Assembly (NCBI GenBank): GCA_949316495.1
Contig: OX439005.1
Location: forward strand, 43,522,682 to 43,586,681
DNA from: Amphiduros pacificus
Lineage: Eukaryota; Annelida; Polychaeta; Phyllodocida; Hesionidae
Length of the DNA: 64,000 nucleotides
Direction: 5' to 3'
Each line of letters begins with the position of its first letter. Position 1 is the stretch's first letter. This document shows, piece after piece, positions 52,378-64,000 of the stretch. The notes under the pieces are model-generated. The model saw only the letters and a list, made by a program, of their open reading frames with translations, made no database searches and was not told where the DNA came from. Both the position numbers and the translations under genes were made by a program.

Positions 52378-52870
52378 ACAGCCAATTTTACAGAGATTTG
52401 GGTTATGTTGAAATGACATGCGGTCATGAAATTCTGATTACAAACAGGCTATGTTCCTGAACTCAGCCGAAATACACCTGCTAGGATTATTGTGTTTTGC
52501 TGAAAGTGGCAAGTACTGTTCAGTACTTTTTGTGACCATTGTTATGGTCCGTCCGGGTGTTAGATCTGTACCAATGGACAATAACCGATGGATAAACACA
52601 TTACTACAATCCAAATCACTCCAGCGCTCCAATCTGGGGGTGCCCCATTGCTTGCAAACCTATACTGAGCAGATGTTTGCACGAGATCAATGGTCAGGCA
52701 AGACAAAGGATAATTTGGATTTTAGCAGAAGATCCATGTACTTTCAAATGGCACATACAAATATGTTTGAGCAATGTGATGGGTAATAACATTTTATCAC
52801 AATATCTAGGGTATAAACATCTATATAATGTAGGGGAAAATGTGCTTAAAATTCTGATTTCATGAAAGCT
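52378..52870 (+). repeat. Unclassified interspersed repeat, copy D
   Basis: The most complete copy: 'ccaattttacagagatttgg', 'gaaatgacatgcggtcatga', 'tgttttgctgaaagtggcaa', 'agatctgtaccaatgg', 'caaatcactccagcgctcc', 'atttggattttagcagaaga', 'gatgggtaataacattttat' and 'ctagggtataaac'. A 111-codon frame through it is not shared by the other copies, so it is not a gene. Confidence 0.68.
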
Positions 52871-54499
52871 TAAAGACTAACACAACCCCCATTTCAAACT
52901 TTAGTCATTTAATCCTTGTCAGAAGCCCTTTTCAAACCATTCAGTTGTTGACCTGAGAAATTGCTTATCCACATTTTGTGAAGATTTCCTTTCCCTTTAA
53001 CGACGAAGAATGCTTAAAACCACCATATACTTTTAAAAATAGAAAAGCCGAATTGAAATCATTAATAGCAGAATGGTTAATCCAGCAATTATTCGCACTC
53101 TGGCTATCTTTCTGGCTTTTTTGTACCTGCTTTCTCTCCTACATTTAGTATGTCTCCTTGAAATCTTTTCAATTTAGAGATCACAAATTTCATAGAAAGG
53201 CGGTACATGTCGCAGCTTCCATTTTGTGAACACTATCAATAATCAATTACATGGAAAAGTTAAAAAGCAGAATAAAATATATTAAGCCTAAGTCAGTCTA
53301 GCGCACCAGACTGATCTGCCAAGGAAGAAGACCAAAAATGAGGCTACTTAAGGGTATGTGACAGATGTCGGTAATGAGTCAAAACTAGATAATAAAGTTT
53401 TCTTACAAGACGTCACGGTATGGCGAGAGGTCTGTGGGCTATAATGAAGGCATTTGATAAGCCGTAAATATCCCAAACAAGGTCCATATGGTGCATTAAA
53501 GCTGATTCAGTCAGGTATCATTTACAGGGTGTGGTTACCTTGATCAGCCTATCTGCCATCAACACATCTCCACAAACCAACAATGAAGCTTATGACATCT
53601 ATCTTATTCCCCCATTAAAAGTTGACTGCCCAAAGTCAAGTTAATTTCTCGTATTTTTCTTTTCCTAAAGAGGTTTCTATATCACGCTAACCTTGGGTGG
53701 GCCCAACTAAGTAAAGGCCTTCTTATAAGGACTTGAAAGAGAAGAAATAATCAACAATTCTTTGACCAACAAAGACATCATTACTTTTGGATCACCTAAT
53801 TTCTTCGCATATACAAATTACGCGGTGCCTTTTTGTGTTTGATTTTATATGATTTGTATGCAAGCAAAGGTGATCAGATATTAGGTGCTAAATGTGACCT
53901 GAGAGTTAAAATTGCTGCAATGAGACCTCAAACTTCATTAACACATTGATCTAATCTTTCCCCAGCCCTGGGGGACTCGCCAATTTCCATCTACCAGAAT
54001 GCTTTGCTTGTCAACTCTATAGTGACCACAGCAAATGTGGCTGTTGCGTAGATGTGACTTGAATAAAATGATTAAGGATTTATCGCAGAGTAAGTGAAAG
54101 ATCTAGCAGTTTGAGTTTTCCTCCACAAGTCTTGGAGATGGTACAGGACTTGGCCATAATGTTATCACTTCACTAGGCAGACGGTCGGGGTCATTTGAAG
54201 GCTTAACTCTCTCAAGCAGCACCATCAGGCACACATCACGATAGCAAATTTGCACCAATAATCTAATTGCCAACTGGCCACAAAGCCCCACTTGCCCACT
54301 GATCTGCCACCTACCTCCATTATCGCTCTCTAATGCGTGGTACGGATAAAGGAAATGCTTGGTGTATTACAAAAATGAGTCTTTACATTAGATTATTTTA
54401 TGCGAGTATGCGCCTCGTATATTCCACTCAACTAATGTGATCAATTAAAAAGTAAAATTGTATACTTGGAACTACTTTGTTTTTTCTCATTGTGTGATT

Positions 54500-55500
54500 T
54501 TTAGATGTGTGATTTTAGAATAAACTTGTGGAACAGGCACAGTACAAGCGGAAGGACGTCGAAAAGAAATCGTGGTAAAGTGGTTGGTGAGTTTGTTAAT
54601 AGAATGTGTGAGGAATATTGTCAGGTTTCCAAGACAAACATGACATGTTGGCCAGGTTGTCAGGGTAGGGCTGCGGTGAGATGGTAGTGTTTGTGCGGGA
54701 GGCCACAGAAAGGTCCGACATTCTATGACCCGATAAGATTGAAAATGGTGACTGGACACCGGTCCACTGGATCACCTTACCAGTGCCCTTGATTGCTTGC
54801 TCAAATGATATCCGCTAATGCTGTTGATGTGAGCAATTGGTTGTGAAGGTGGCTGTATGAGAGAAGGAAGGGGGCAGAGGAAGCCATTAAATGGCCTGGC
54901 ACTGAGGTGGGCTGAGAGCGGAGGTGCCCTATGAGCTTGTAATCACCGCGTCGTGAAATTACACGCTGATTTACTTCATAATGTAGGGCAGCGGGTCTAC
55001 TCAGGGCGGGAGAAGAGCACTACTCACAAGCTATAGTGTGAACCATCCAGCAAAGTTTGCCATTAATTGGCGGCAGTTTGGGGGTCTCTGTGGGTCTCCA
55101 TCAGGTGCTGGGGCCAGTCCAGGCGGAGATTGGGGCAGATCACCTGTTTGACAGTCTCCTGGGGTACCCCCTCCCCCGAGACAGCCGCGGGGCCAACTAA
55201 CGGTGAGCGCCCCTCACTTTCCCTCACACCCTCATCGGTGGGAAATGGAGGGTGTTGGAGCAAGAAAACGCAACTGAAATTGTAGTATTTATAGCGGGTG
55301 ATTACAACTTATGAGCGAAACCAGCGCTGGCAGGAGACGCCATGCTGGCATCTTGTATGGAAGGCTTTTACCAAGTTGTTGAACGCGACATAATGGGGCG
55401 ACAAGCTAACAACGTGGGAACTTAGCACTTTGTAAAGTTATGAGAACGGGGTTGACATCGCTGGAAGCGGGGGTACATCCCCGCCTTTCTGAAGGAGGTC
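54500..55500. promoter_or_regulatory. Candidate regulatory island 5
   Basis: About 1 kb of complex, GC-richer sequence with 'cttgtaatcaccgcg', 'aaattacacgctgattt' and 'gccattaattggcggc'. Short open frames exist on both strands but none resembles a known protein. Confidence 0.3.
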
Positions 55501-56869
55501 CCTTGCTGCCTTAAAGAAGATATAATACAACTCTTTTACCTCATTAAGATAACCCTATTATGAAAATGATGATAAAAACACATGGGTAAACGATTAATAT
55601 GACCAAATACTTATACTGGAATTTGAGCCGTTTATAGTGTGTGCATAAGTACTTGATAGTTATTGGATTGTGGTCCTATTTGGTGCTTGACAGTGTTTGT
55701 AGATGTGCTGTGAAGGACTTTTCTTCGTAAACAAGTTTACATTAGCTTCAATGCGAGGTGAAGCTTGACAACTGTTCAGAGGCCTGACCATCTTTTTATC
55801 ATGGGCCTTCAACCGAAATAAACCAGTCTCCAAAAGCTCATAAGGGGTACAAGAACTAGTCAATGAGAGCGGTTTGTAAGGGTAAGATTTGCCCTCAGGA
55901 CCAGCAGCCCATGGGCCCAATTATACTCGATTAGCCCTATGCAACTTAAAAAATCTACCATGTCATGTTATTCCACGTGAGTTGCTCAATTCAAAGCTGT
56001 TCGTCTCGCTCTCACTTTTTGGCGCCTGACGTGCAAAATACTGGTCAAGCCCTGAGCGATATAATGAGATTTATTCATAGTAGAGTATCTGTAACTTTGT
56101 AGGCAATATGCTACAGGTTGATAAAACCTTAAGTAGATGTTTAGACCATTAGATATCATGATTATACCCCACTGCAATTTGTATCGTTTCCTTGCAGCTC
56201 CAGGGGTTTTTGGGTGTTAAGAACTGTATGCTGCACGGTTTACTAGCGGTAAACTTCACTTTTGCAATAAATTCTATTTCTAATCTCATAAAGTAAAACT
56301 GGCATTTATGACAGATATTCACCAATTAGCATATTTCATGAGTAAGAATGTTTTCCAAATTAAGAGCTCGCTTTAATGTACAGGATATAATCCAGGAAAT
56401 GGACATAATTTGTTTCTTTGTCTCACACAAAGAAATCTGATGTTTTCTCCAGACTTTAAGTTGTGATATAAGTGTAATTTGTGGCCATTACCAAAGCACC
56501 CTATTACCACAGAAAATGAAATAAAATTTGTGGAAGTTCCTGGGTGTATTAAATAAGATTGTCAAAGATTATCTCAAAAAGGTCATATTCAAACATTACT
56601 GCAAATGGTAATACTGGAACATCATACCAGTTTTGTTGATTTATATGACGCCGGAAAGAACAAAAATATATTTGTCTACGTATTATCATATAAAAAGTGG
56701 GTTAAAGAAAATGTAGAATTATCCTATATAAAGGTTGGTCGATGATATTATTATATAGGGTTCACAGTTGTCATTTTCCTCAGTTGCAATAGAAGGTTTT
56801 CTGAATGAGTAGTATTTGTGTACGATATCAAAGAAACACGTGAAATGTATATATATTTGCTTCACTGTT

Positions 56870-56945
56870 ATGATCCTCAATAAATGCCCTTTAGTAAACG
56901 CTCCTCAATAAACGCCCCTTAATCTCAATAAACGCCCCTTGATCT
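56870..56945. repeat. Short tandem of ctcaataaacgcccctt
   Basis: About four imperfect 17-23-bp units. No function is apparent. Confidence 0.75.
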
Positions 56946-56959
56946 GCCGTTATCTGAGG

Positions 56960-58030
56960 AAATATGGGAGATATTTCAGGATCTGAGGGGGGAGCAGGCT
57001 GGAGTGTATAGGAGGTTTAAGTGAGGATGTGTGATGTAACATTTGTGTGTGCAATACTGGCTACTAATCCCCAAAGCCAAGCCACTCTCATATGCTCAAC
57101 TGCTAACGAACTGGAAAATTGTAACAGGATCGTAATTTAGTGTGTTTTGTTTGGTAGCTGAGCAGGTTATCACCGCGGGGTAGCTGTCAGGGTGATCTGT
57201 AGGGAAGCTGTCAGACAGGAGCTGTCAGGGGGGTGAGATCAGGAGGGGGGTTACTAGCAGGAACGTGCCGGGGTGGGATCCAGTCTATCGTCCGATCCCT
57301 GCCAACAACACGAACCCAACGCTGCTTGAATAAATAAGCAACTCGTTTGGAAATTGTCATAATAAACTGGCAGAGCTCCCCCGTGGGGTTATCAATTAGG
57401 GCCTCATTAGAACGAGGCGCTAGTCTCCACACACAAAGTCACCAAAGTGGCTGTAAGGGCTTCGTTTGCTTCTTGCGACCTGCAGAATGTGTCCAAGTGG
57501 AGTGGGTGCTAGCTGTGTCGGGTGGCAAAGCTTTGTGGCGGGGCAGGTAAGGGGCTGGCGGGCAGTCTTACGCCGGCATAGGGACATTCTGGGGGACCTC
57601 TATAACCCGCGCCCACTGTGGCAAGTGGCAATTACAAAACTGCCTCATTGCTGAAAAGGTTTTGCTTCTATACCAAGTCCTCTCTCTCTCTATCTCCCCG
57701 GCAGTGTGGTGGGCAATTACGCTGCCTCTCCCTCTACGCAGGTCTAGCGCGTAGTAGCTCCACCACTTGGCAGCGGCTGTCGCACAATCGATGCTGGAGC
57801 ACGGCTAAGCCAATAACCGCGCAGCTTCCCATACCCTCCCGCCAACCACAACACACGCCCACCAAATATGTACAAACATCACATTTTGTGGGCATTTTTC
57901 TTGATGGCTAACGCTGGGACGGCGGTGATGTCTTCTTATGAAAGAAGTGTGTCTTGTGGACAGCGGTAACACAGCTAATGCTCATCCGCACCCTCTGTCC
58001 GCATTGGTCTCGCTCCCGTGATTGACAGCT
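56960..58030. promoter_or_regulatory. Candidate proximal regulatory region of VSX
   Basis: Continuous GC-richer, complex sequence 0.6-1.6 kb before the VSX start. It contains 'atcaattagggcctcattag', repeated 'agctgtcag' words and, at 58019-58028, TGATTGACAG, the composite PBX-MEIS site, next to 'ttcaattagg'. No gene is supported. Confidence 0.4.
58019..58028 (+). promoter_or_regulatory. PBX-MEIS composite motif
   Basis: TGATTGACAG, an exact match to the heterodimer site known for TALE homeodomain proteins, 584 bp upstream of the VSX ATG. The exact 10-mer match is suggestive, not proof. Confidence 0.35.
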
Positions 58031-58393
58031 CCAGTTATTGATATTTCAATTAGGAAGGCGGTAATTTCTCTTGTTAGACAAAAGCTAATTTTGCACTGAG
58101 TACTGCAACAAAGTATAAAGGACACATTGAGGAGAAGACGTGAGGTATTTAACAGTAACATCTGCACAGTGAATAGGCTCAGTACACTCTACATATAAAC
58201 AGTCAGGCGGGTATTGGTGTCAGTCTTATGGACACACCAGAGATGAGCAGACCTCACAATTTCCTCTTCAAGTAATTCGGAGTAGAAATATTCTGTGCTA
58301 AAGGACAACTTTTAAAAAACTGACAATAGGATATTTATGAAAAGATTGACTTGTAAATCAAAGCAAATAGCGATATTAGGGCGAGACTTGTAG

Positions 58394-58408
58394 ATATATA
58401 TATATATA
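58394..58408 (+). promoter_or_regulatory. Possible TATA region of VSX
   Basis: An (AT)7 tract about 205 bp before the ATG, at the right place for a core promoter with a 150-200-nt leader. It could equally be a short microsatellite. Confidence 0.22.
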
Positions 58409-58611
58409 GTGGTATGTTAGCGTGGTTCATCCACTAGGGAGTGTGGACTTGAAGCTTGTGACACCTTGCGGAAGGCGAGGACTGGAGGATCGTTACTACG
58501 GCTAGTCTGGCGTGCCTGCCCGTGGAGCCTCAGGGTCGGGGCCCTGCTGTCTCCCTGCCCTCCGCAGCCATCCCTACATGGACTGACGATCTGGCCTGCG
58601 TAGCCGCCACC

Positions 58612-59014
58612 ATGATGAACCTAGCTCATGCTCATCGGGGCATCGGAGTGTCTGCCCCAAACCACCTCGGCATGCCGACGGCACCCACGGGCTACACGTC
58701 CGCACCGACCCTACATCAGAGATCGCCGTTTGCCATACAGGAACTTTTGGGTCTGAACCAACAGGACTCTGCCGTGCACAGGCCACCCCACCACAATGAC
58801 AGTGTTATATCGGCCTCTGCCTACATTCCCCGGACTCTGGCCGGTCCTACGCAGGCGACCTGCCTGGGTGACCCGACCGCGGCCCATCATTCGTTCACCT
58901 CGTGGAGACCCAACTTTATGCCATTTTCCACCTCCCATACCCACCACCATAACATGCTCAACCTGGGCACAGGGCAACCCCACATTGTGCAACCACACAC
59001 AGACAACAGTACAG
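58612..59014 (+). CDS. vsx: VSX/Chx10-type homeobox protein, first coding exon
   Basis: Encodes the first 134 codons of a paired-like homeodomain transcription factor of the VSX (CVC) class, which in animals specifies visual-system neurons and other interneurons in the nucleus. Evidence is RSPFAIQELLGL at residues 37-48, the octapeptide-type repressor motif (vertebrate GFGIQEILGL), followed by a low-complexity His/Pro/Thr-rich linker as usual before the homeodomain. The start is chosen because ATG 58612 sits in GCCGCCACCATGA, a perfect Kozak context; the frame stays open upstream to at least 58489 but has no earlier ATG. The exon ends CAGTACAG|gttagt in phase 1. The homeodomain and CVC domain are not in this window; no VWFQNRRAK-type exon is seen to 64000. 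Other octapeptide-bearing paired-like genes are the alternative. Confidence 0.82.
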
Positions 59015-62000
59015 GTTAGTACAATATTTATCATTGCCTTTTCAAGGCTATAATTTGTCGGTGAAATATATAACACTCCCCTATGCAATACCATTGATAT
59101 CGTATCAAAAAAAGTGTCAGGTTTTCCGGTCTAAATGGTGCACATCATGCAAGCCGTGTCAACCATGCGTGGTGAATTAACGCCGTTCTCAATATGGGTG
59201 GTATGCACATATAAAATAACCAACAGAATATTTGATATACCTGCTCTAGAAAGATTCACCCATATAAAATTCATGAAGGTGACATTTGAAAGAATGGCTT
59301 TGGTTTATCAAATATTGCAGCTCAATTTATGTAGCTTTTTTGCTTGACAGGGATGACACATGCCAGGCAGAAACATCAAGCCAGGGTTAACCTTTGGTGC
59401 TTAACAGATAATGATCTTGGTGATTATCTTCAGCAGTTCATGTGGGCATGGAAGTTACTGACATTTCAAGTCTGTGTAATGACATGTTTTTGCAGGCAGC
59501 GGTCATTTTGGGGGTTCTCATTTAGGGTGTTGGTTATAGAGCTGGTCATGTGAGTCATTGTGGTGAGCTCTGCCTGCTGTCTCTATAGTGACCTATGTTA
59601 TCAACCTTAGAGATGCTCATGTGAGCATCAGCATCCTCATCCCAAATCAGAGCAGCATCCGCAACCGACCTTGCCTGCGTACCTCCCCAAGGATGGTGAA
59701 CATCTGACGAGAATGTCGGGGTCCTGTCAGCTTTTATCCGTCCCCGGCATGACAAGGCTAGGCCACGTATTGTGGTGATATGACAGAAGCAGTCAGTCAG
59801 AAAGTGATCCCGGAGTCAGGGTTGTGAGCTACGGGCATGAGTGCAGTTTCTCCCGGCCTTGAGCACGAGCTCACCGTGTCAGCCGCTCAACCCATCACCT
59901 CTACCTGCAGCCGGCCTTAGATACAGCAGTGTCACATCATCCCTTTATCTATCTATCTATCTATCAAGCATGCTATTCCCCCCTCTCTCTCTCTTTCCCC
60001 ATCTCCTTATCTGTTTCTCTCTAACCTCCCAGACTGCACACAAATAACCCTATAGACAGCCAGCTTGGCATGCTATCTAGCGCCCCCAGACCGATGTCCC
60101 TAATTCCATTTGTATCGTCACCCGGCATGACACGCTCAGGATCCGTGTTAAATCGCCTGTTCATTCACACTCCCTGAATGTCCCCTTCCCCTCAATACAT
60201 CCCCACTGTAATATCGCCTCGCGATGCATATTGCATTTAATAAACACTTGAAAGGCGACTAAATCAAATTTTCTCGAGTGGCGTTTTATACACCCAATTC
60301 AAATTACCATGTAGAAACACCATATTGATACTAAAATATATTAGGCGTCACGGACAAATAGTTTTAATCTCCCCAGTGACTTTCATCTCCAGATTCATTC
60401 GACATTCGATGAATAATTTATTTTAAATTTCCAAAAGCACCGCACAAAATGTATCTTTATTCTATTAGTGGTCAATCACGCTGCGTCGCCAGTTTTCTTA
60501 TTTCCAGCCGATTTGTGCAAATCTCTTCTGCAACATTGGCCCCAAATTTCATCTGTCTAATTCTGGCCAATAAAATTAATAGAGAATTGAAATAGGGACC
60601 TCAGGGTTTTGACTTTGTGCTCGTTATGTGGTCACAATAGGCACAGAGTGCAGGAAAGGGGCCCAAAATGGGTCCTTTGTGTACAAGGAACAGTCTTTGA
60701 GTCTAGATCAGGGGGGCATCTCAAAAACCGTATTGTTAGTCAGTGCGTTGCAGCAATTCTTTACACAGGAAGTCAAAATAGCTACTTTTCATAATGATTT
60801 CCTGCAAAAAAGGTTTTACAAATTACATGATGAACAGAGATGTCCAGGTCAATGAGTACAAAAATATAATGTTATTTTTCATTTTTTATTCTCTGTTTAT
60901 GTTATTCCTGCCATTGCGAGTCTCTGAACACTGTGAATATAATGATTAGAGATAGAAGTGAGCATTGTGGTTGAGGTTTTTGGCTGGGCCCTGTGAACAT
61001 CAGCCTCGTGGCCCTTGTGTCTGTTTGAACCTGCTGTGTCGGCTGTATGGATGTATACAGGACAGAAAGCGGCAAAGCCGGGACACAGTGGAAGGTTAGA
61101 GCTAGTTGGCAGGCCCAAGGGGAACAGCGTAGCGGGAACACTGCCTCAAACATTCGTCTTCCAGCGTATCCGGGAATTATACCTGCTTTTAACCCTTGTA
61201 AATACCTCCATTTAGTATAATAATGAACTGGAAGATACAAGGATACAAATATAAACATTATTTCAATATAGTTTCTGTTGGGGAGTCGTGGGTGACCTCA
61301 ATGACCTTGTCTGGCCCTTTTACAGTCAGCAGATTTAAGCCACGCTAGGTAGCACCACTTTGGATAATAAAAAAATATTTATTAGTCTTACTCTTAGCCA
61401 TTTTGCACCCTAAATAGGTAAAATATCTAGTTTCTAATTTTGAAGTCTATATTATCTGTATTAGCTTTCCCATGTTCATTCATATAGTGTGGACCACCCA
61501 TTGAAGTCAGTCAGGGAAGTGCTGATAAAGTGTGATAACTCAATCTGCCACCGATATTGAACAGTGGGACTTCTATAGTCCACTGTATATCAGAAGGAAA
61601 TTGAGGAATCAAAGCTGGTCTGGAAATATAATGGGGAGGTGAGAAAGCATTGTGTGGTGATGTCAAATCGGATGTTATAGAGGAGTTAGTGAGATGGGGT
61701 GATAACCCAATATATAAGCTAACCGTGAAAGGGCACAGTATTCTCACAGTAGGCGCGGCTACTCGCTTGCGTGTCAAGTACTGCAAACTGAACTCTCATG
61801 AAATTCCTTTGCCAAATGAAATCTATGTGGATTTAAATTTTTATAAGAACTTCTGTCTGAATATAATAGTCGCAATAATGAAGTTTTATGGACAGTATAG
61901 TTGTGTTAGCAACATGCAAGAAATATTATTGCTTTTTGACAGAAAAGGTGTTTAACCTGCTATTGAAATATGGTATGAAAATAATTTCAATAACTGTACC

Positions 62001-64000
62001 CATTACATTGTATATGTGCAAAGAATAGGGAACAATTACAAATGATACATAATATTTAGAGAAATGTGATGTCACCGGGGTGGGCCAATAGTGAGTTTAA
62101 ATACAAGCGATACACTCAATTCTTCACATATCTACAAGTACGTGAATTATAACTCACAAATAGTTTCTTTGATTTTATTCAGAATTTTTTTTGTCCGTCA
62201 TACAAATTGATGACTTTTATTTGTATACATATTGGCTTGTATTGTTTGCAAGTTACTAAAGATATATTCACATAAAACAATCCTATTAGGTCTATTTGCA
62301 TTTATGACACGGATGAGGAGACTCAAGCTATTGATAATTAATCATGAATAATCATAATTGACTATGAGCTGATCTGAGTTTATTGAAAGGCTTCAGCATC
62401 GTGCCTTAAATGTCAGACAAAATGGTGCGATGCCGTGCTGGGGCAGATCGCCCGTTGGATGCCCACTTCTACCCACCGACGACCTCGCTTAACTGCGGCA
62501 TGACATTTCCCTGCGATGTGGGGCCTTTTATACCATGGTGAGACTTTCCAGAGAGATTCCTATCTGAAATTATAGTATAACATATCAAATTCACGGCTCC
62601 TTTTCAGCACTCAGTCATAGTGTCTATATAATCAGAGACTTGATTTGAAACACACAGCAAAGGGCATTTTTTTTTGCATATGCAGATAATTGTCTTTATT
62701 TTCTAATTTTCAAATGACCTTTTTGTATGCCACTGATGGGCCTTTTATCATTTCTTAATCAAGAAATTACCTATGTTTAGAGCAACATATATTAGTTATG
62801 AAATTAAAGGTTTGTATCTTCATGGAAGGGTGATAGTAATTCACAATGATAAATAATAAGATGGGCTGAATTAAGCAATTGTCTAACAAATGAGGGATTG
62901 ATCCAACCAAAAGACTTCGATTAGTTACTCGCAATCCATCTTTGAGTCACCATAAAATTGAATTACCTTTTAGTTGCACCTTTGAATTCACATAATAAGT
63001 CACCTATTTAGATGAGGTAGGAATCGGTATCAGACATGTGTGACATCTCACAGAGCATTTTGCAGGTGGCATGATGGGATGATAATTATCAAATAAACCC
63101 TCAAGTAATGCTGACATGTAGCTTCATGATCAATCAAATAACCGCACGTCCATCCGCTAATATAAGTAACACTATCTTGCGCTCATTTCTGCGATTGCAT
63201 GACTTTTGAGGTGTTTTGTAAATTCAATCAATTGTGATAATTTTGGGTGGTCATTCGGTCAATTTAATGGGGGAGCTGATAAAATTGGGTTCCAATTTAG
63301 TGGTCTCTTCAGCAGAGGCGTTATGCGGCCAGCGCTCGCCGCAGTATTAATGTGCGCTGGATTATTGAAAGAAATCACCAGAAAATTGAAGTAATTTGTT
63401 CCCTGAGAGTAGCCTGGGCCCAACCTGTAAATCGTTTAATCTTTGGCGGGTTATGGAGACTATTGTGTGTTCTGACAGAGTCATTGGCAGCTTGATTGAC
63501 AATCTGATACGAGTGAGCGCGCTTCGCCTGGATCCCACGCTCCGTGGGGATACTAATAAAATATTGGAATAATAAATTAGACAGAATAATGAGGACTTTT
63601 TCCGCGATAATATTTTCATTAATTTTTGCAACATTGAATGTTCATCTCTCGGGGGAGGAGAGGAACTATTTTGCGGTTCGGAAGAGTAAAGTGGTGGATT
63701 TCCGCGGTGCTACAAAGGAAATAAGTGGCGCAGTAATATTAGCAATTATCTCATATGAAATCTATTTCCCCTTCATGTGTGTTTAGACATTAGCCTTCCT
63801 CTCTGACGGATCTTGTCTTAATTATTGACATTTGAATGCACTAAGTACTTTTTGTCCGTAAATCGAGACGCTCTAAAGTCTTCAACGAGGAATGACAACC
63901 TGCTGAGAAAAATGAATAATCTGAAAACCCCATAATGGCTACTGTTGTGTGCGGGACGAGGCAATGAAAGCTAGCCAACCACCCCATCTCCTGTTTCGTA
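59015..64000 (+). other. VSX intron 1 (partial) with complex islands
   Basis: Begins GTTAGT and runs past the window end, so it is at least 5 kb long. It contains complex, GC-richer blocks at 59540-60250, 60890-61200, 62380-62560 and 63180-63780 among AT-rich spacers, and a (TATC)n tract at 59944-59965. An open frame of ~100 codons at 61650-61955 has no family resemblance. Intronic enhancers are plausible for this gene class but not shown. Confidence 0.6.
63180..63780. promoter_or_regulatory. Candidate intronic regulatory island
   Basis: Complex sequence with 'gcttgattgacaatc' (TALE-like core), 'ggcgttatgcggccagcgct', 'gtttaatctttggcgggtta' and 'ggtggatttccgcggtg'. No coding support. Confidence 0.28.

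Larger units (their letters stand above)
36201..58380. other. Gene desert upstream of VSX
   Basis: About 22 kb with no convincing protein gene. AT-rich spacers alternate with complex islands of higher GC carrying TAATTA, CAATTA and CATTA cores, often ending sharply. Islands not listed separately are at 37860-38070, 41700-41870, 43370-43930, 46230-46660 and 48430-48640. The layout is what is seen around developmental transcription factor genes; conservation itself cannot be seen from one genome. Confidence 0.5.

Noticed and set aside
52451-52786. 111-codon plus-strand frame
   Set aside because: It lies within the unclassified interspersed repeat and is not open in the other copies.
58522-58611. 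GTG start extending VSX by 30 residues
   Set aside because: No in-frame ATG upstream, while ATG 58612 has a perfect Kozak context.
61650-61955. 101-codon plus-strand frame in the VSX intron
   Set aside because: No ATG at the frame's beginning, no recognisable domain and no splice support; probably chance.
59015-64000. Homeodomain exon of VSX
   Set aside because: I looked on both strands for KRRHRTIFT- and VWFQNRRAK-type coding sequence and saw none; it should lie beyond the window.

Overview
The window looks like mollusc (lophotrochozoan) nuclear DNA. It is AT-rich, its genes are split by spliceosomal introns, and it holds decayed LINEs, three copies of a tRNA-headed SINE whose tail resembles molluscan V-SINE/RUDI-type elements, and many mini- and microsatellites. 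The species cannot be named from the sequence.

Layout. 1-7.3 kb is intergenic DNA filled with decayed LINE pieces, a 22-bp minisatellite split by a SINE, and an unclassified interspersed repeat. 7.6-11.9 kb and 20.2-24.9 kb hold two tandem, same-strand, four-exon genes for major-facilitator transporters of the SLC46 (proton-coupled folate transporter-like) family. They share identical intron phases, an 84-nt exon 2 and a 157-nt exon 3, so they arose by duplication. A decayed LINE (14.2-16.6 kb) lies between them. 25-36 kb is repeat-rich and holds three large minisatellites (99-, 28- and 25-bp units). From about 33 to 58.5 kb there is no convincing gene, but many islands of complex, moderately GC-rich sequence with homeodomain-type cores; this is what a cis-regulatory gene desert looks like. 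It ends at the first coding exon (58.6 kb) of a paired-like homeobox gene of the VSX/Chx10 type, recognised by its SPFAIQELLGL octapeptide-type motif. The homeodomain exons must lie beyond 64 kb, and the rest of the window is VSX intron 1 with more such islands.

Most unusual structure. In the first SLC46 gene the 3' splice site plus the first ~56 nt of exon 3 are tandemly repeated eight times (83-bp unit). Only the last copy leads into the full exon. Each copy reads TTTCAG|GTATCT, an acceptor fused directly to a donor-like sequence as in recursive (zero-length exon) splice sites. A 964-bp TA-flanked inverted-repeat element has jumped into this array. Splicing to copy 3 would add 139 residues in frame. 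The second SLC46 gene has a different oddity: a six-fold, 14-residue coding minisatellite in its N-terminal cytosolic tail.

Other points of note are a perfect 43-bp inverted repeat with a 2-nt centre inside an interspersed repeat, a 23-bp direct repeat bracketing a CT-rich insert, and one ambiguous minus-strand exon candidate in the desert. No complete new multi-gene system was found; the exon-head array is the best candidate for an undescribed feature.
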